A stretch of DNA of 64,000 nucleotides from NCBI GenBank assembly GCA_017513095.1, contig JAFWDJ010000019.1:1-64000 (forward strand). Direction: 5' to 3'. Origin of the DNA: Clostridia bacterium. GTDB taxonomy: Bacteria > Bacillota > Clostridia > Oscillospirales > RGIG577. This document shows, piece after piece, positions 7,100 through 15,990 of the stretch. How positions within the stretch are numbered: position 1 is the stretch's first letter; every line of letters starts with the position of its first letter. The notes beneath the pieces were generated by a model. That model saw nothing but the letters and a program-made list of their open reading frames with translations, did not search any database and was not told the DNA's origin. The position numbers were made by a program, and so were the translations under genes.

Positions 7100-7897
7100 T
7101 TATATTATCTTCATGCCCGATGCGTTTCTGCCCATCTTGATTTTAAGCCTCAGCTTGTCCGCTATCATGGCGATGAACTCCGAATTCGTGGGCTTTCCCT
7201 TCTCGTTCTGAATGGTATACCCGAATATCCCGTCGAGTGCGTCTATATCTCCCCTGTCCCACGCGACCTCAATGGCGTGGCGTATAGCTCTCTCAACCCG
7301 CGACGGCGTCGTCGAAAATCGCTTTGCCACGGACGGATACAAAAGCTTCGTTATGGCGTTTATAACGTCCATATCCTCCACCGCCATAATTATGGCTTCG
7401 CGCATATACTGGTAACCCTTGATATGCGCGGGAACGCCGAGCTCGTGCATGATTTTCGTGACCTGCGCCTCGAGCGAAAGCTCGCCCTCGTCGGAGAATA
7501 TTATCCTTGCGTCGCGGCGCTTTTTATCCTTTGAGCAAAGGCTTATCATTCGCTCCTCAAGCGCTCTGAAATCGACGGGCTTGAGCATATAATAATCGGC
7601 GCCGAAATCTATGGCTTCCTGCATTATCTTATCGCTTCGCAATGCGGTGACGATGATGAACACAGGCTTTTTTGTCAATACCCCGGCGTTTTTCAATACC
7701 TGCAGGCCGTCAAGTCCCGACAGCACGATATCCAAAAGAACGACGTTCGGCGAAAGCTGTTCAAGCTTTTCCACGACTTCCACGCCGTTTGAAGCAGTTC
7801 CGACTATTTCTATCCTGTCATTGGGCAGATTGGCTTTAAGCGCGTCGATAAACTCCGTGCTGTCATCGGCGACAAATACCTTTATTTTCTGCAACAT
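7100..7897 (-). CDS. spo0A: Stage 0 sporulation protein A
   Basis: 265 residues. The N-terminal receiver domain (about 1-120) has the acidic pair Asp11-Asp12, phosphoacceptor Asp56, Thr84 and Lys106. The C-terminal DNA-binding domain (about 150-262) carries the Spo0A signature [19 protein letters not shown] and the recognition-helix region [15 protein letters not shown]. Phosphorylated Spo0A is the master switch into sporulation and binds 0A boxes. The gene follows spoIVB, as in other spore formers, and ends at the terminator 7050-7085. A start at ATG 7895-7897 is supported by GAGAGGACAG. No good 0A box was seen in its own upstream region. Confidence 0.97.
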   Translation of the reverse strand: MLQKIKVFVADDSTEFIDALKANLPNDRIEIVGTASNGVEVVEKLEQLSPNVVLLDIVLSGLDGLQVLKNAGVLTKKPVFIIVTALRSDKIMQEAIDFGADYYMLKPVDFRALEERMISLCSKDKKRRDARIIFSDEGELSLEAQVTKIMHELGVPAHIKGYQYMREAIIMAVEDMDVINAITKLLYPSVAKRFSTTPSRVERAIRHAIEVAWDRGDIDALDGIFGYTIQNEKGKPTNSEFIAMIADKLRLKIKMGRNASGMKII

Positions 7898-7945
7898 ATT
7901 CTTCTGTCCTCTCTTAATAGTATTTTATTTCTCGGCCGCGATATT

Positions 7946-7974
7946 ATATTACCATATATTTACATAAAATTCAA
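7946..7974 (-). promoter_or_regulatory. SigA-type promoter of spo0A
   Basis: TTGAAT (7969-7974), 17 bases, TAATAT (7946-7951), with TGG just before the -10 as an extended element. It lies 49 bases upstream of the start codon. Confidence 0.6.
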
Positions 7975-7977
7975 GTG

Positions 7978-8002
7978 TTTGTTTACATTATTTGTAAACA
8001 AA
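7978..8002. promoter_or_regulatory. Perfect inverted repeat upstream of spo0A promoter
   Basis: TTTGTTTACA (7978-7987) and TGTAAACAAA (7993-8002) are exact inverse copies with a 5-base centre. The repeat touches the spoIVB stop codon and ends four bases before the -35 of spo0A. This position suits a regulator binding site; without a T run it is not a terminator. Confidence 0.5.
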
Positions 8003-9082
8003 TTACGCCGCAAAAGCCCCGTATTCGACGTGTTTCGCGTTCTTTATCATGTTTTCTATTGAGATCGCGTATCCGCGCGCGGGATCGTGCACCATAACGT
8101 GCGTCACGGCGCCTATGATCTTTCCGTTCTGGATTATGGGGCTGCCGCTCATGCCCTGGATTATGCCGCCTGTCGCAGAAAGCAGGCGTTCGTCGGTCAC
8201 GCGTATGAGCATATTCTTAGAAACGTTTGTCTTTGAATTATACACTCTTTCAATTACTATTTCAAATCTTTCGACATTATCCGACAAAATATCCGATAAA
8301 ATTTCTGCTTTGCCGCAGATTATTTCACCGTCGGATGCAGTTTCGGCCGCTTCAAGCTCAAAAAGCCCCGAACCGCGCGCCGCCGTGCCGTATATGCCGC
8401 TGTCCGTATTGAATAATACTTCGCCTGTTTTTTCATCGCCTTCCACGAATATTCCCAAAAGCTCGCCCGGTTTATCCTTATATCCCTTAATGATGCCGGT
8501 AATAATAACATTTGAAGCGTCTCCGCTTTTCATGGAAAAAAGCCGGCCCGTATCGGGATCCTGTATCCCGTGACCGAGACCGCCGAACTCGCCGGTCGTC
8601 GGGTCGAGATACGTAAGCGTGCCTATGCCAGCTTCGCTGTCGCGAATAACAAGTCCGAGCTTATATGCGCCGCATCCGGCCGCGCGCGCGGGACGTATCA
8701 CCGTCTCTTTTTCCTCGCCGCAGCGCTCAAAGCCTATTTCGATATCGCCGCCGGAATGGTTTTCCATAAAGGCGACAACGTCTGCGATACAGCCGGTCTT
8801 TTCGCCGTCAAGCGACGTTATTACGTCGCCGACCCTTATCCCCGCGTCCTTTGCGGGAGCAGCTTTGCCCTCGTCCGTCTCAACGGGGTTTATCCCGACC
8901 ACGGCGCAGCCGCCGCAGTAAAGGCGTATGCCCGACGCGACGCCGAGCGGTATCACGTTTTGGGGCATTTCACACGAAGCCTGCACCGCCGCGCAGCTTT
9001 GCGTTTCCGCCTCACAGAGCGAAACAAGCGTCGCCGAAAGCGCACAGAAAATAAAAACGTAAAAAGATTTTTTTCCCGGCAT
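8003..9082 (-). CDS. spoIVB: SpoIVB peptidase (S55 family)
   Basis: 359 residues. A hydrophobic N-terminal segment (about 5-25) serves as signal or anchor, a PDZ domain lies near 50-125 (IRVGDVITSLDG), and a chymotrypsin-like protease domain follows. His171 (GLGHGI), Asp297 (VTDERLL) and Ser312 (QGMSGSP) fit the catalytic triad. In Bacillus, SpoIVB is secreted from the forespore and cleaves SpoIVFA, which switches on pro-sigma-K processing. It is upstream of spo0A as is usual. The ATG at 9080-9082 follows GGGGGGATGAA. It is shorter than the Bacillus protein but complete in all catalytic motifs. Confidence 0.95.
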   Translation of the reverse strand: MPGKKSFYVFIFCALSATLVSLCEAETQSCAAVQASCEMPQNVIPLGVASGIRLYCGGCAVVGINPVETDEGKAAPAKDAGIRVGDVITSLDGEKTGCIADVVAFMENHSGGDIEIGFERCGEEKETVIRPARAAGCGAYKLGLVIRDSEAGIGTLTYLDPTTGEFGGLGHGIQDPDTGRLFSMKSGDASNVIITGIIKGYKDKPGELLGIFVEGDEKTGEVLFNTDSGIYGTAARGSGLFELEAAETASDGEIICGKAEILSDILSDNVERFEIVIERVYNSKTNVSKNMLIRVTDERLLSATGGIIQGMSGSPIIQNGKIIGAVTHVMVHDPARGYAISIENMIKNAKHVEYGAFAA

Positions 9083-9136
9083 TTCATCCCCCCGATCCTA
9101 TTTTTCGGTACGCGGCGCATCTGCCGCGTACATTCT

Positions 9137-9165
9137 TATTTTCGCCGGATCGCATCGATGCAAAC
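9137..9165 (-). promoter_or_regulatory. Possible forespore (SigF-type) promoter of spoIVB
   Basis: On the minus strand GGCGAAAATA (9137-9146) fits the SigF -10 pattern GGNRANANTW fully. GTTTG (9161-9165) fits the -35 pattern GYWTA at four of five positions, 14 bases away. It would fit the known forespore expression of spoIVB, but was found by eye. Confidence 0.35.
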
Positions 9166-9191
9166 GCGGGAAATCCAGCAGAACGGTTTAC

Positions 9192-9222
9192 ATAAAACAA
9201 AAAGGCGCATACGATGCGCCTT
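9192..9222 (-). terminator. Intrinsic terminator after pfkA
   Basis: AAGGCGCAT and ATGCGCCTT stem, followed on the minus strand by TTTTGTTTT. It closes the hprK-to-pfkA unit. Confidence 0.85.
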
Positions 9223-9245
9223 CAAGCTTTTTTGTAAAATTTTTG

Positions 9246-10232
9246 TTACAGCGAGACTTCCGCCGACGTTTCGTAAAAGTCGCGGCTTAACTCTTTTTTC
9301 ATGTTTACGCCTTCCTCTATGGAGAAATCGGTGAGTCTCCCGTCTCTTACGGCGATGATCCTGTCGAATCTCTGCTCGTTAAGCGTTTTTACGGCATATA
9401 CGCCCATCTGTGTTGCGCGTATCCTGTCAAGCGCCGACGGCACGCCGCCGCGCTGGATGTGACCGAGTATCGTCACCCGCAAATCTACGTCGTCGAGCGC
9501 CCGCAGCACCTCCGCGATGCGCGCGGCGCCGCCCTCGACGCCCTCGGCCACAATGATTATATTGTGGCTTTTGCCCGATTTTTTCGCCTGCCTTAAAACC
9601 TCTACAACGTCGCGCATTATATCGTATTTCTTCTCGGGTATCATTACCGCGGCGGCGCCCGCCGCCATGCCGCACGAAAGGGCAAGCTGCCCGCTCGTAT
9701 GTCCCATAACCTCGACCACGCTCGTGCGGTCGTGCGACGCGCTTGTGTCGCGCAGTCTGTCAACGGCCTCCACCGCCGTATTGAGCGCGGTGTCAAAGCC
9801 TATGGAATATTCGCTGCAGCCCACGTCGTTGTCTATGGTCGCCGGTATACACACGGTCTTTACGCCCTCGCGCGAAAGCTTGAGAGCGCCCTGAAACGAG
9901 CCGTCGCCGCCTATTACCAAAACGGCGTCAAGCCCCATCGACTTTGCCGCGGACGCCGCCCGCTTTACGCCCTCGTCGGTCATAAATTCTTTGCATCTCG
10001 CCGTTTTCAATATCGTGCCGCCCTGATTTATGATATTAGACACCGACTTAAAGCCGAGGCGCACCGCGTCGCCGTCAAGAAGGCCGTTAAATCCGCGGCG
10101 GATGCCGTAAACCTCCATCCCGCTCTTTATCGCCGCGCGGCAGGCCGCGCGTATGGCCGCGTTCATGCCCGGCGCGTCCCCGCCCGAGGTAAGGATGCCG
10201 AGAGCTTTTACGCGGTCACTCTTATTACCCAT
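9246..10232 (-). CDS. pfkA: 6-phosphofructokinase
   Basis: 328 residues from ATG 10230-10232; the ATG nine bases upstream has no room for a ribosome site. It phosphorylates fructose 6-phosphate in glycolysis. ATP-type features are GILTSGGDAPGMNA at the N-terminus and GGDGS (about 108-112), where a Gly rather than Asp favours ATP over pyrophosphate. The catalytic loop TIDND is at 132-136. Two deviations are visible: PATIDND instead of PGTIDND, and MGHTSG where most PfkA have MGR, the Arg normally touching substrate. It is the last gene of the unit, 15 bases after dnaE. Confidence 0.9.
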   Translation of the reverse strand: MGNKSDRVKALGILTSGGDAPGMNAAIRAACRAAIKSGMEVYGIRRGFNGLLDGDAVRLGFKSVSNIINQGGTILKTARCKEFMTDEGVKRAASAAKSMGLDAVLVIGGDGSFQGALKLSREGVKTVCIPATIDNDVGCSEYSIGFDTALNTAVEAVDRLRDTSASHDRTSVVEVMGHTSGQLALSCGMAAGAAAVMIPEKKYDIMRDVVEVLRQAKKSGKSHNIIIVAEGVEGGAARIAEVLRALDDVDLRVTILGHIQRGGVPSALDRIRATQMGVYAVKTLNEQRFDRIIAVRDGRLTDFSIEEGVNMKKELSRDFYETSAEVSL

Positions 10233-10247
10233 AAACACCATCCCGAT

Positions 10248-13200
10248 TTACTTGATTTTTACGTGTTCCGGCGGAAGTATGCCGCAAAGCTCGTCTATAA
10301 GCTCGTCCGTTAAATCCACCCACAGCTCGCTTTTTACGGCGAACAGCTTTTTTACGTCCTCGAAATAGATAAGCACCTTTGAATTGCCCGGATGCTCCGA
10401 AAGTATTTTGCGCGTCTTTATCATTTCAAAGCTTCGCTCGGACGGAAGCTTTATATAAAGCTTTCTGCCCGAGGCCTCCTTAGGCGCGCTCACGCTTTCT
10501 ATCGGGTCTATCGAATCCGCGATAAGCGTGGGAGCGGCCGCACCCTCCTGCTCCGAGCCGCCCGGGTCGCTTTTTTTGAATCGCCCGTCGCTTTCGCGGA
10601 ACTGCACCTTCGCCCTCATATATATTACCCTGCCGGGGCGGATAATATGGCTGCACGTTTCGTAAAGATTGGGAAATACGACGGCCTCGGCGGAGCCGTA
10701 CTGGTCCTCAAGCTCCAAAAACGCCATCATTTTATCGTTTCGCGTCGTCTTGTCCTTGCGCGTCGCAACGACCGCCGCGACCTTTACGCTGTCGCCTTCG
10801 CGGATGCGCGCGCCGTGACCCGCGGCCGCCGCCGCAAGGTCGCCTATCGTCATCGCGCCCAAAGCGCGTACAAGCGGCGCGTACTCGTTCATCGGGTGGC
10901 TTGAAAGATAAAGGCCCGTGACCTCCTTCTCCATCTCGAGAAGCGCCATCTGCGGCAGCTCCGGTATGTCTGGCAGCTCCACCTCGTCGTTCTTCTTCTC
11001 GCCGGCGTCCGGCATAAGGTCGAACATGCTTATCTGACCGCGCACTATGGAGGCGTTCTTCTTCGCCGTGTCGTCCATCGTCTGCTCGAACACCTTCAAA
11101 AGCTGTGAGCGCTTTAAACCGAGACTGTCAAAGGCGCCGCATTTTATAAGGCTTTCGACGGCGCGCTTGTTTACTTCGCGCCCGCTCATGCGTTCGCAGA
11201 AGTCAAGAAACGTTTTGAACGCGCCGTTCTTCTCGCGCTCCTGTATAAGCATGTCGATTAGCGACACGCCTATATTCTTTACGGCGACAAGGCCGAAGCG
11301 CACGTTTTCGCCGTCTATCGAAAATCCAGACTGGCTTTTGTTTATGTCGGGCGGCAGCACGGAAACTCCGAGCCTTTTTGCCTCGGCGCTGTACTGGCTT
11401 ACCTTGTCGCTGCTCTGAAGCGACGCGGTGAGCAGCGCCGCCATAAATTCCTTCGTATAGTGACATTTGAGATACGCCGTCTGATACGCGATGAAGGCGT
11501 ATGCCGCCGCGTGCGATTTATTGAAGGCATACGCCGCGAAGTCCATAAGCTCGTCGAATATGGATATAGCCGCGTCGCGCGGCACTCCGCGCCGTATCGC
11601 GCCCTCGACGACGACGTTCCCGTTTTCGTCCGTTATGCCGTTTAAGAACGTCTCGCGCTCGCGCGCCATTACGTCGGCCTTCTTTTTGCTCATCGCGCGG
11701 CGCACCATGTCGGCGCGTCCCAGAGAAAAGCCGCCCAGCTTTCTTACTATCTGCATTACCTGCTCCTGATATACGACGCAGCCGTAGGTTACGTCGAGAA
11801 TATCGCGAAGGCTCTCGTGCTTGTAGCGCACCTTAGACGGGTCGTTCTTCCATTCGATATATCGCGGTATCGAATCCATAGGCCCGGGGCGGTAAAGCGA
11901 TATGACGGCTATGATATCCTCTATGCTTCGCGGCTTTAGTCCCTTTAAGACCTGCTTCATGCCGCCGCTCTCAAGCTGGAACACGCCGTCGGTGTTGCCG
12001 CTCGTTATAAAATCGTAAACCTCTTTGTCCTCGTAGTTTATTTTGTTTAAATCGAAATCGGGCTCGCTTTCGCGTATCATTTTTACCGCGTCGTAGATTA
12101 TCGTAAGCGTGCGAAGCCCGAGAAAGTCCATCTTTAAAAGGCCCAGGTTCTCGATCGTCTTCATCGGGAACTGCGTTACGACCGCTTCGTCGTTTAAGGC
12201 AAGCGGCACGAACTCATAAAGCGGGCTGCTTGCGATAACTATGCCCGCCGCGTGCGTCGAGGCGTGGCGCGGCATTCCCTCGAGCTTTCGGGACATATCT
12301 ATGATTCGCTTTACGCTTATATCGTTTTTGTATCTTTCCGAAAGCTCGGGCGACTTTAAAAGCGCCTTATCTATCGTCATGCCGAGGTCGTTCGGCACGA
12401 GCTTCGCAACGGCGTCCGTCTCCGCGTAGGATATGTTGAGCGCGCGCCCCACGTCGCGTATCGCGGCCCTGGCCGCCATCGTACCGAACGTGATTATCTG
12501 CGCCACGTGGTCCGCGCCGTATTTACGGACGACGTAATCTATTACCTGCTGGCGCTTTTCGTAGCAGAAGTCTATGTCGATATCGGGCATCGTCACGCGC
12601 TCGGGGTTTAAAAATCGCTCGAAGAGCAGATTATACTTTATCGGGTCAACAGACGTTATATAAAGGCAGTATGATACGATGCTGCCCGCCGCGCTGCCGC
12701 GGCCGGGTCCCACGGGTATGTCGTGCTCGCGCGCGAATCGCACGAAATCGTGCACGATGAGAAAATAATCGACAAATCCCATGCTCTTTATCGTCGAAAG
12801 CTCGTATTCAAGCCTGTCGGTATGTTTTTGCCAGCCTTCGTATCTGTCTTTTAAGCCCTCATAGCAAAGGGCTTTCAAGGTCTCGAAATTCTTCGCCTCA
12901 TCGCCGTCGCCGAATTTCGGCAGGTGCCTCTTTGAAAAGTCAAATTCCACATTGCACATATCGGCTATCTTTTTCGTATTCTCCAAAGCCTCGGGCACAT
13001 ATGAAAAAAGCTCTGCCATTTCCTCGGAGCTTTTTACGTAGAATTCGTTGTTTTCAAAGCCCATCTTATTCGGGTCGTCCACGGTCTTGCCCATCTGTAT
13101 GCACATGAGCACGTTGTGCGACTCAAAATCGCCGGGCGCGATATAATGCGCGTCGTTCGTTGCAACGAGCGGTATGCCCGTCTCGCGCGACATCCGAACG

Positions 13201-13769
13201 AGCGCCTCGTTTACCTCTTTTTGCTCCTCGATGCGGTGATCCTGCATCTCTAAAAAGAAGTTCCCGCTTCCGAATATCTCGTTATACTTGAGCGCCGCCG
13301 CCTTTGCCGCATCAAAGTCGCCCGCGTTTATCGTGCGCGCTATTTTCCCCGCAAGGCACGCCGACATTCCGATAAGTCCCTCGCTGTGAGCAGAGAGAAG
13401 CTCCTCGTCGGCACGCGGCCTTCTGTAAAAGCCCTCGGTATACGCGGCGGAGACGATCTTTATAAGATTTTTATAGCCCGTTTCGTTTTTCGCAAGTAAA
13501 ATAAAGTGATAGCTTTCCGAGTCGTATTCGCTCATCTTGTCAAAGCGCGTTCTTTTGGCAAGGTATATCTCGCAGCCGATTATCGGCTTTATGCCCTCGG
13601 CCTTCGCCGCGTTGTAAAAGTCTATAACGCCGTACATATTGCCGTGGTCGGTTATCGCCACGGCGGACTGGCCGAGCTCCTTTACGCGCTTCATAAGCTC
13701 GCCTATTTTGCATGCGCCGTCGAGCAGGCTGTATTCCGTATGAAGATGAAGATGTACAAAATCAGGCAC
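10248..13769 (-). CDS. dnaE: DNA polymerase III subunit alpha (DnaE type)
   Basis: 1173 residues. The start is GTG 13767-13769, five bases after GAGGTGA; an upstream in-frame ATG overlaps whiA and lacks a ribosome site. Domains in order: PHP domain (about 1-270, HLHTEYSLLDG), palm with PDIDIDF (395-401) giving catalytic aspartates, fingers with the helix-hairpin-helix region, then an OB fold and tail. GPGRGSAAGS precedes the palm motif. The protein lacks the intrinsic DEDD exonuclease of PolC, so it is the DnaE branch. It is the sixth gene in the hprK-pfkA unit. Confidence 0.96.
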   Translation of the reverse strand: MPDFVHLHLHTEYSLLDGACKIGELMKRVKELGQSAVAITDHGNMYGVIDFYNAAKAEGIKPIIGCEIYLAKRTRFDKMSEYDSESYHFILLAKNETGYKNLIKIVSAAYTEGFYRRPRADEELLSAHSEGLIGMSACLAGKIARTINAGDFDAAKAAALKYNEIFGSGNFFLEMQDHRIEEQKEVNEALVRMSRETGIPLVATNDAHYIAPGDFESHNVLMCIQMGKTVDDPNKMGFENNEFYVKSSEEMAELFSYVPEALENTKKIADMCNVEFDFSKRHLPKFGDGDEAKNFETLKALCYEGLKDRYEGWQKHTDRLEYELSTIKSMGFVDYFLIVHDFVRFAREHDIPVGPGRGSAAGSIVSYCLYITSVDPIKYNLLFERFLNPERVTMPDIDIDFCYEKRQQVIDYVVRKYGADHVAQIITFGTMAARAAIRDVGRALNISYAETDAVAKLVPNDLGMTIDKALLKSPELSERYKNDISVKRIIDMSRKLEGMPRHASTHAAGIVIASSPLYEFVPLALNDEAVVTQFPMKTIENLGLLKMDFLGLRTLTIIYDAVKMIRESEPDFDLNKINYEDKEVYDFITSGNTDGVFQLESGGMKQVLKGLKPRSIEDIIAVISLYRPGPMDSIPRYIEWKNDPSKVRYKHESLRDILDVTYGCVVYQEQVMQIVRKLGGFSLGRADMVRRAMSKKKADVMARERETFLNGITDENGNVVVEGAIRRGVPRDAAISIFDELMDFAAYAFNKSHAAAYAFIAYQTAYLKCHYTKEFMAALLTASLQSSDKVSQYSAEAKRLGVSVLPPDINKSQSGFSIDGENVRFGLVAVKNIGVSLIDMLIQEREKNGAFKTFLDFCERMSGREVNKRAVESLIKCGAFDSLGLKRSQLLKVFEQTMDDTAKKNASIVRGQISMFDLMPDAGEKKNDEVELPDIPELPQMALLEMEKEVTGLYLSSHPMNEYAPLVRALGAMTIGDLAAAAAGHGARIREGDSVKVAAVVATRKDKTTRNDKMMAFLELEDQYGSAEAVVFPNLYETCSHIIRPGRVIYMRAKVQFRESDGRFKKSDPGGSEQEGAAAPTLIADSIDPIESVSAPKEASGRKLYIKLPSERSFEMIKTRKILSEHPGNSKVLIYFEDVKKLFAVKSELWVDLTDELIDELCGILPPEHVKIK

Positions 13770-13779
13770 CCGTATCACC

Positions 13780-14670
13780 TCACGATTTTGAAAGTTCAAC
13801 TATCTTTTTAAGTCTGTGATTTACGCCGCTGCGCGAAAGCCGCGGAGAAAGCTGCTCCCCGAGCTGCGAAAGGGAAAGGTCGGGATTTTCAAGGCGCAGC
13901 TTTGCAAGCTCCCTCAAATGCTCGGGCAGAAACTCAAGACCCTTTTCGTTTTTTATTCTTTCTATGGCCTCTATCTGCTCCGCGGAGGCCGAGGCTGTTT
14001 TCATCAGATTTGCCGTTTCAAAATTTACGCGGCGGTTTATGTCGTTTCGCACCTCTTTTATTACCTTCGCCTCCATAAGGCGAAGCGACGCCGAGGACGC
14101 GCCGAGCATATTAAGAAACGAGAAAATCTCGTCGGCGTTCTTAAGATACGCCCTCGTCCGCCTTCCCCTGCTCGACGCCGTTTTGAGCGGCGCCGAAAGG
14201 TGCGCCGCCACGTCGACGATGAGCGCGCAAAGCTCCTCGCTCGGCGCGTCTATCTCAAGATGATACGAGCCCTCCGGCTCCGCGACGTAGCCCGCGGCAC
14301 AGAACACGCCGCGTAAAAAAGCCGCGCGGTCGCACTTTTTAATAAGCGCGCCCTCATCCAAAGAAAGCGGCATCGCATGAGCCGCCTCGTAAAGCTGTGC
14401 CACCGTCCGGCCGGTAAGCTCTATCTTATAGAGCGTGCGTCCCCGGCGCGTAAATTCTACAATGTCCGACACCTCTATGCCCACAAGCTTTTTAAGCGAG
14501 GCGACCGTCCTGTCGAGAAATTCGCGGCAGTCCGACGAAAGCACTATCTTCTTCTCGGTGAACACCTGAGAAAAAAGCAGCACGCCCGTTAAGAACGCGT
14601 CGGCGCAGCATGGTTTTTTCGTATATTTGAAGTTGCAAAGCTCGTCCTTTACTTTTGCAGAAAAGCTCAT
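13780..14670 (-). CDS. whiA: DNA-binding protein WhiA
   Basis: 296 residues. The N-terminal part resembles a degenerate LAGLIDADG homing-endonuclease fold (AAFLRGVFCAAGYVAEPEGS around 130-150). The C-terminal part is a helix-turn-helix with NRRVNFETANLMKT and LSRSGVNHRLKKI. WhiA influences cell division and sporulation or chromosome segregation in Gram-positive bacteria. Its ATG overlaps the stop of the RapZ-like gene as ATGA, and it is followed ten bases later by dnaE. The usual partner yvcK is missing between the two upstream genes. Confidence 0.95.
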   Translation of the reverse strand: MSFSAKVKDELCNFKYTKKPCCADAFLTGVLLFSQVFTEKKIVLSSDCREFLDRTVASLKKLVGIEVSDIVEFTRRGRTLYKIELTGRTVAQLYEAAHAMPLSLDEGALIKKCDRAAFLRGVFCAAGYVAEPEGSYHLEIDAPSEELCALIVDVAAHLSAPLKTASSRGRRTRAYLKNADEIFSFLNMLGASSASLRLMEAKVIKEVRNDINRRVNFETANLMKTASASAEQIEAIERIKNEKGLEFLPEHLRELAKLRLENPDLSLSQLGEQLSPRLSRSGVNHRLKKIVELSKS

Positions 14671-15056
14671 GTTTCCCTCCCGAGCTCACGATGCACGACG
14701 CGCGCGTCGTATCCGCGGCGCACGCATTCGTCAAAAAAGCGCTGCGCGAAGTATACGGAGCGGTGGCGTCCGCCCGTACAGCCGAACGCAACGGTCACGT
14801 TTCTTTTCGCCCTGCGGCTCTCTTCTATGTAATAAAAGGCGAAACGCGCCATATTGTCGTAAAACGCGCCGCACTCCTCATGCGCGGCCATAAAGGCGCG
14901 AATCGGCTCGTCCGTGCCGCAAAGCGGCCTAAGGCTCTCATCGTAATACGGATTGGGCATAAGGCGCACGTCGAAAAGCAGGTTTACCTCGCCCGCGCCG
15001 CCGTATTTATACCCGAAGGAGCATATGTCTATTTTAAACTTTTCGTTATTCTCCAC
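14667..15056 (-). CDS. RapZ C-terminal domain protein (stand-alone)
   Basis: 129 residues that match only the C-terminal half of RapZ/YvcJ: FGYKYG and FDVRLMPNP near the start, then GCTGGRHRSV (92-101). The N-terminal P-loop kinase-like domain of full-length RapZ (about 285 residues) is absent, and there is no room for it because the gene starts inside murB. In enterobacteria the C-terminal domain binds GlmZ/GlmY RNA and RNase E. Here a nucleotide or RNA-binding role in cell-wall sugar control is possible (inference). Overlaps with murB (11 bases) and whiA (4 bases) show tight coupling. Confidence 0.88.
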   Translation of the reverse strand: MENNEKFKIDICSFGYKYGGAGEVNLLFDVRLMPNPYYDESLRPLCGTDEPIRAFMAAHEECGAFYDNMARFAFYYIEESRRAKRNVTVAFGCTGGRHRSVYFAQRFFDECVRRGYDARVVHRELGRET

Positions 15057-15990
15057 TTTTATCCCTTGCTTCTTTATTGATATAGGAAAAATCGCCGATA
15101 AGCCTTACCTCCGGCTCAAGCGAAACGCCGTGAAGGCGTTTTACCTCGCTTTGAACGTGCGCGATAAGAAGATATACGTCGCGCGCCGTCGCGCCGCCCG
15201 TATTTATCACAAAGCCCGCGTGCTTAACGCTGACCTGCGCACCGCCGACGGACGCGCCCTTTAGGCCGCTTGCCTCGATAAGACGTCCCGCAAAATCGCC
15301 CTCGGGGCGCTTGAAGGTGCTGCCCGCGCTCGGGTATGAAAGCGGCTGCTTTTCGGTGCGGCGGCGGTTCATGTCCTTCATTAGCGCCGAGATATCGTCG
15401 TAATTGCCGCGTGCAAGCTTTAAATACGAGCCTGTGATTATCAGCTGCGTACCCGAAAACGCGCTTCTGCGGTAAGAAAAGCCGTGCTGCGCGCCCTCGG
15501 TCTCGCCCGTCGCGCCGTCGGGCGTCATATAGCGCGTGCGCACGACGACGTCCTTCATCTCTCCGCCGTACGCGCCCGCGTTCATATATACCGCGCCGCC
15601 CAGCGTGCCCGGGATGCCGCCCGCGAACTCCATGCCAGAAAGCGAATTGTCGCGCGCGAAAGCAGCGATGCGTGAAAGCCTCACGCCCGCGCCCGCGAAT
15701 ATCGTGTCATCCGAGATGAGCGAAAGCTCCGAAAGCCCCTCCGTGCTTATAACGACGCCGCGGACGCCCTCGTCGGATATGAGCACGTTCGTGCCGCCGC
15801 CGAGAACGAACATCGGAAGCTCGTTTTCTTTGGCGAACGAAAGCGCCGCTTTGAGCGCGTCTTCGTCATGCGGCACTATCAGCACGTCGGCGGGGCCGCC
15901 TATTTTGAACGAAGTATAGTCGCAGAGCGGCACATCGAAGCTTATATCTAAATTATACTTATCCAAATGGGTAAAAATTCGTCTATCCAT
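15046..15990 (-). CDS. murB: UDP-N-acetylenolpyruvoylglucosamine reductase
   Basis: 314 residues from ATG 15988-15990, preceded by AGAGAGGTACCG. This cytoplasmic FAD enzyme reduces UDP-GlcNAc-enolpyruvate with NADPH to UDP-MurNAc. Visible motifs: FKIGGPAD and VLGGGTNVLISDEG (FAD-binding), GIPGTLGGAVYMNAGAYGGE, SYRRSAF, the catalytic serine region SAGSTFKRP, and LEPEVRLIG near the C-terminus. The lack of an extra C-terminal domain marks the Gram-positive type. Its start overlaps the PHP gene by eight bases. Confidence 0.96.
   Translation of the reverse strand: MDRRIFTHLDKYNLDISFDVPLCDYTSFKIGGPADVLIVPHDEDALKAALSFAKENELPMFVLGGGTNVLISDEGVRGVVISTEGLSELSLISDDTIFAGAGVRLSRIAAFARDNSLSGMEFAGGIPGTLGGAVYMNAGAYGGEMKDVVVRTRYMTPDGATGETEGAQHGFSYRRSAFSGTQLIITGSYLKLARGNYDDISALMKDMNRRRTEKQPLSYPSAGSTFKRPEGDFAGRLIEASGLKGASVGGAQVSVKHAGFVINTGGATARDVYLLIAHVQSEVKRLHGVSLEPEVRLIGDFSYINKEARDKSGE

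Noticed and set aside
14492-14791. 99-codon minus frame spanning the whiA start
   Set aside because: Overlaps whiA and the RapZ-like gene, both supported by homology, in a different frame.
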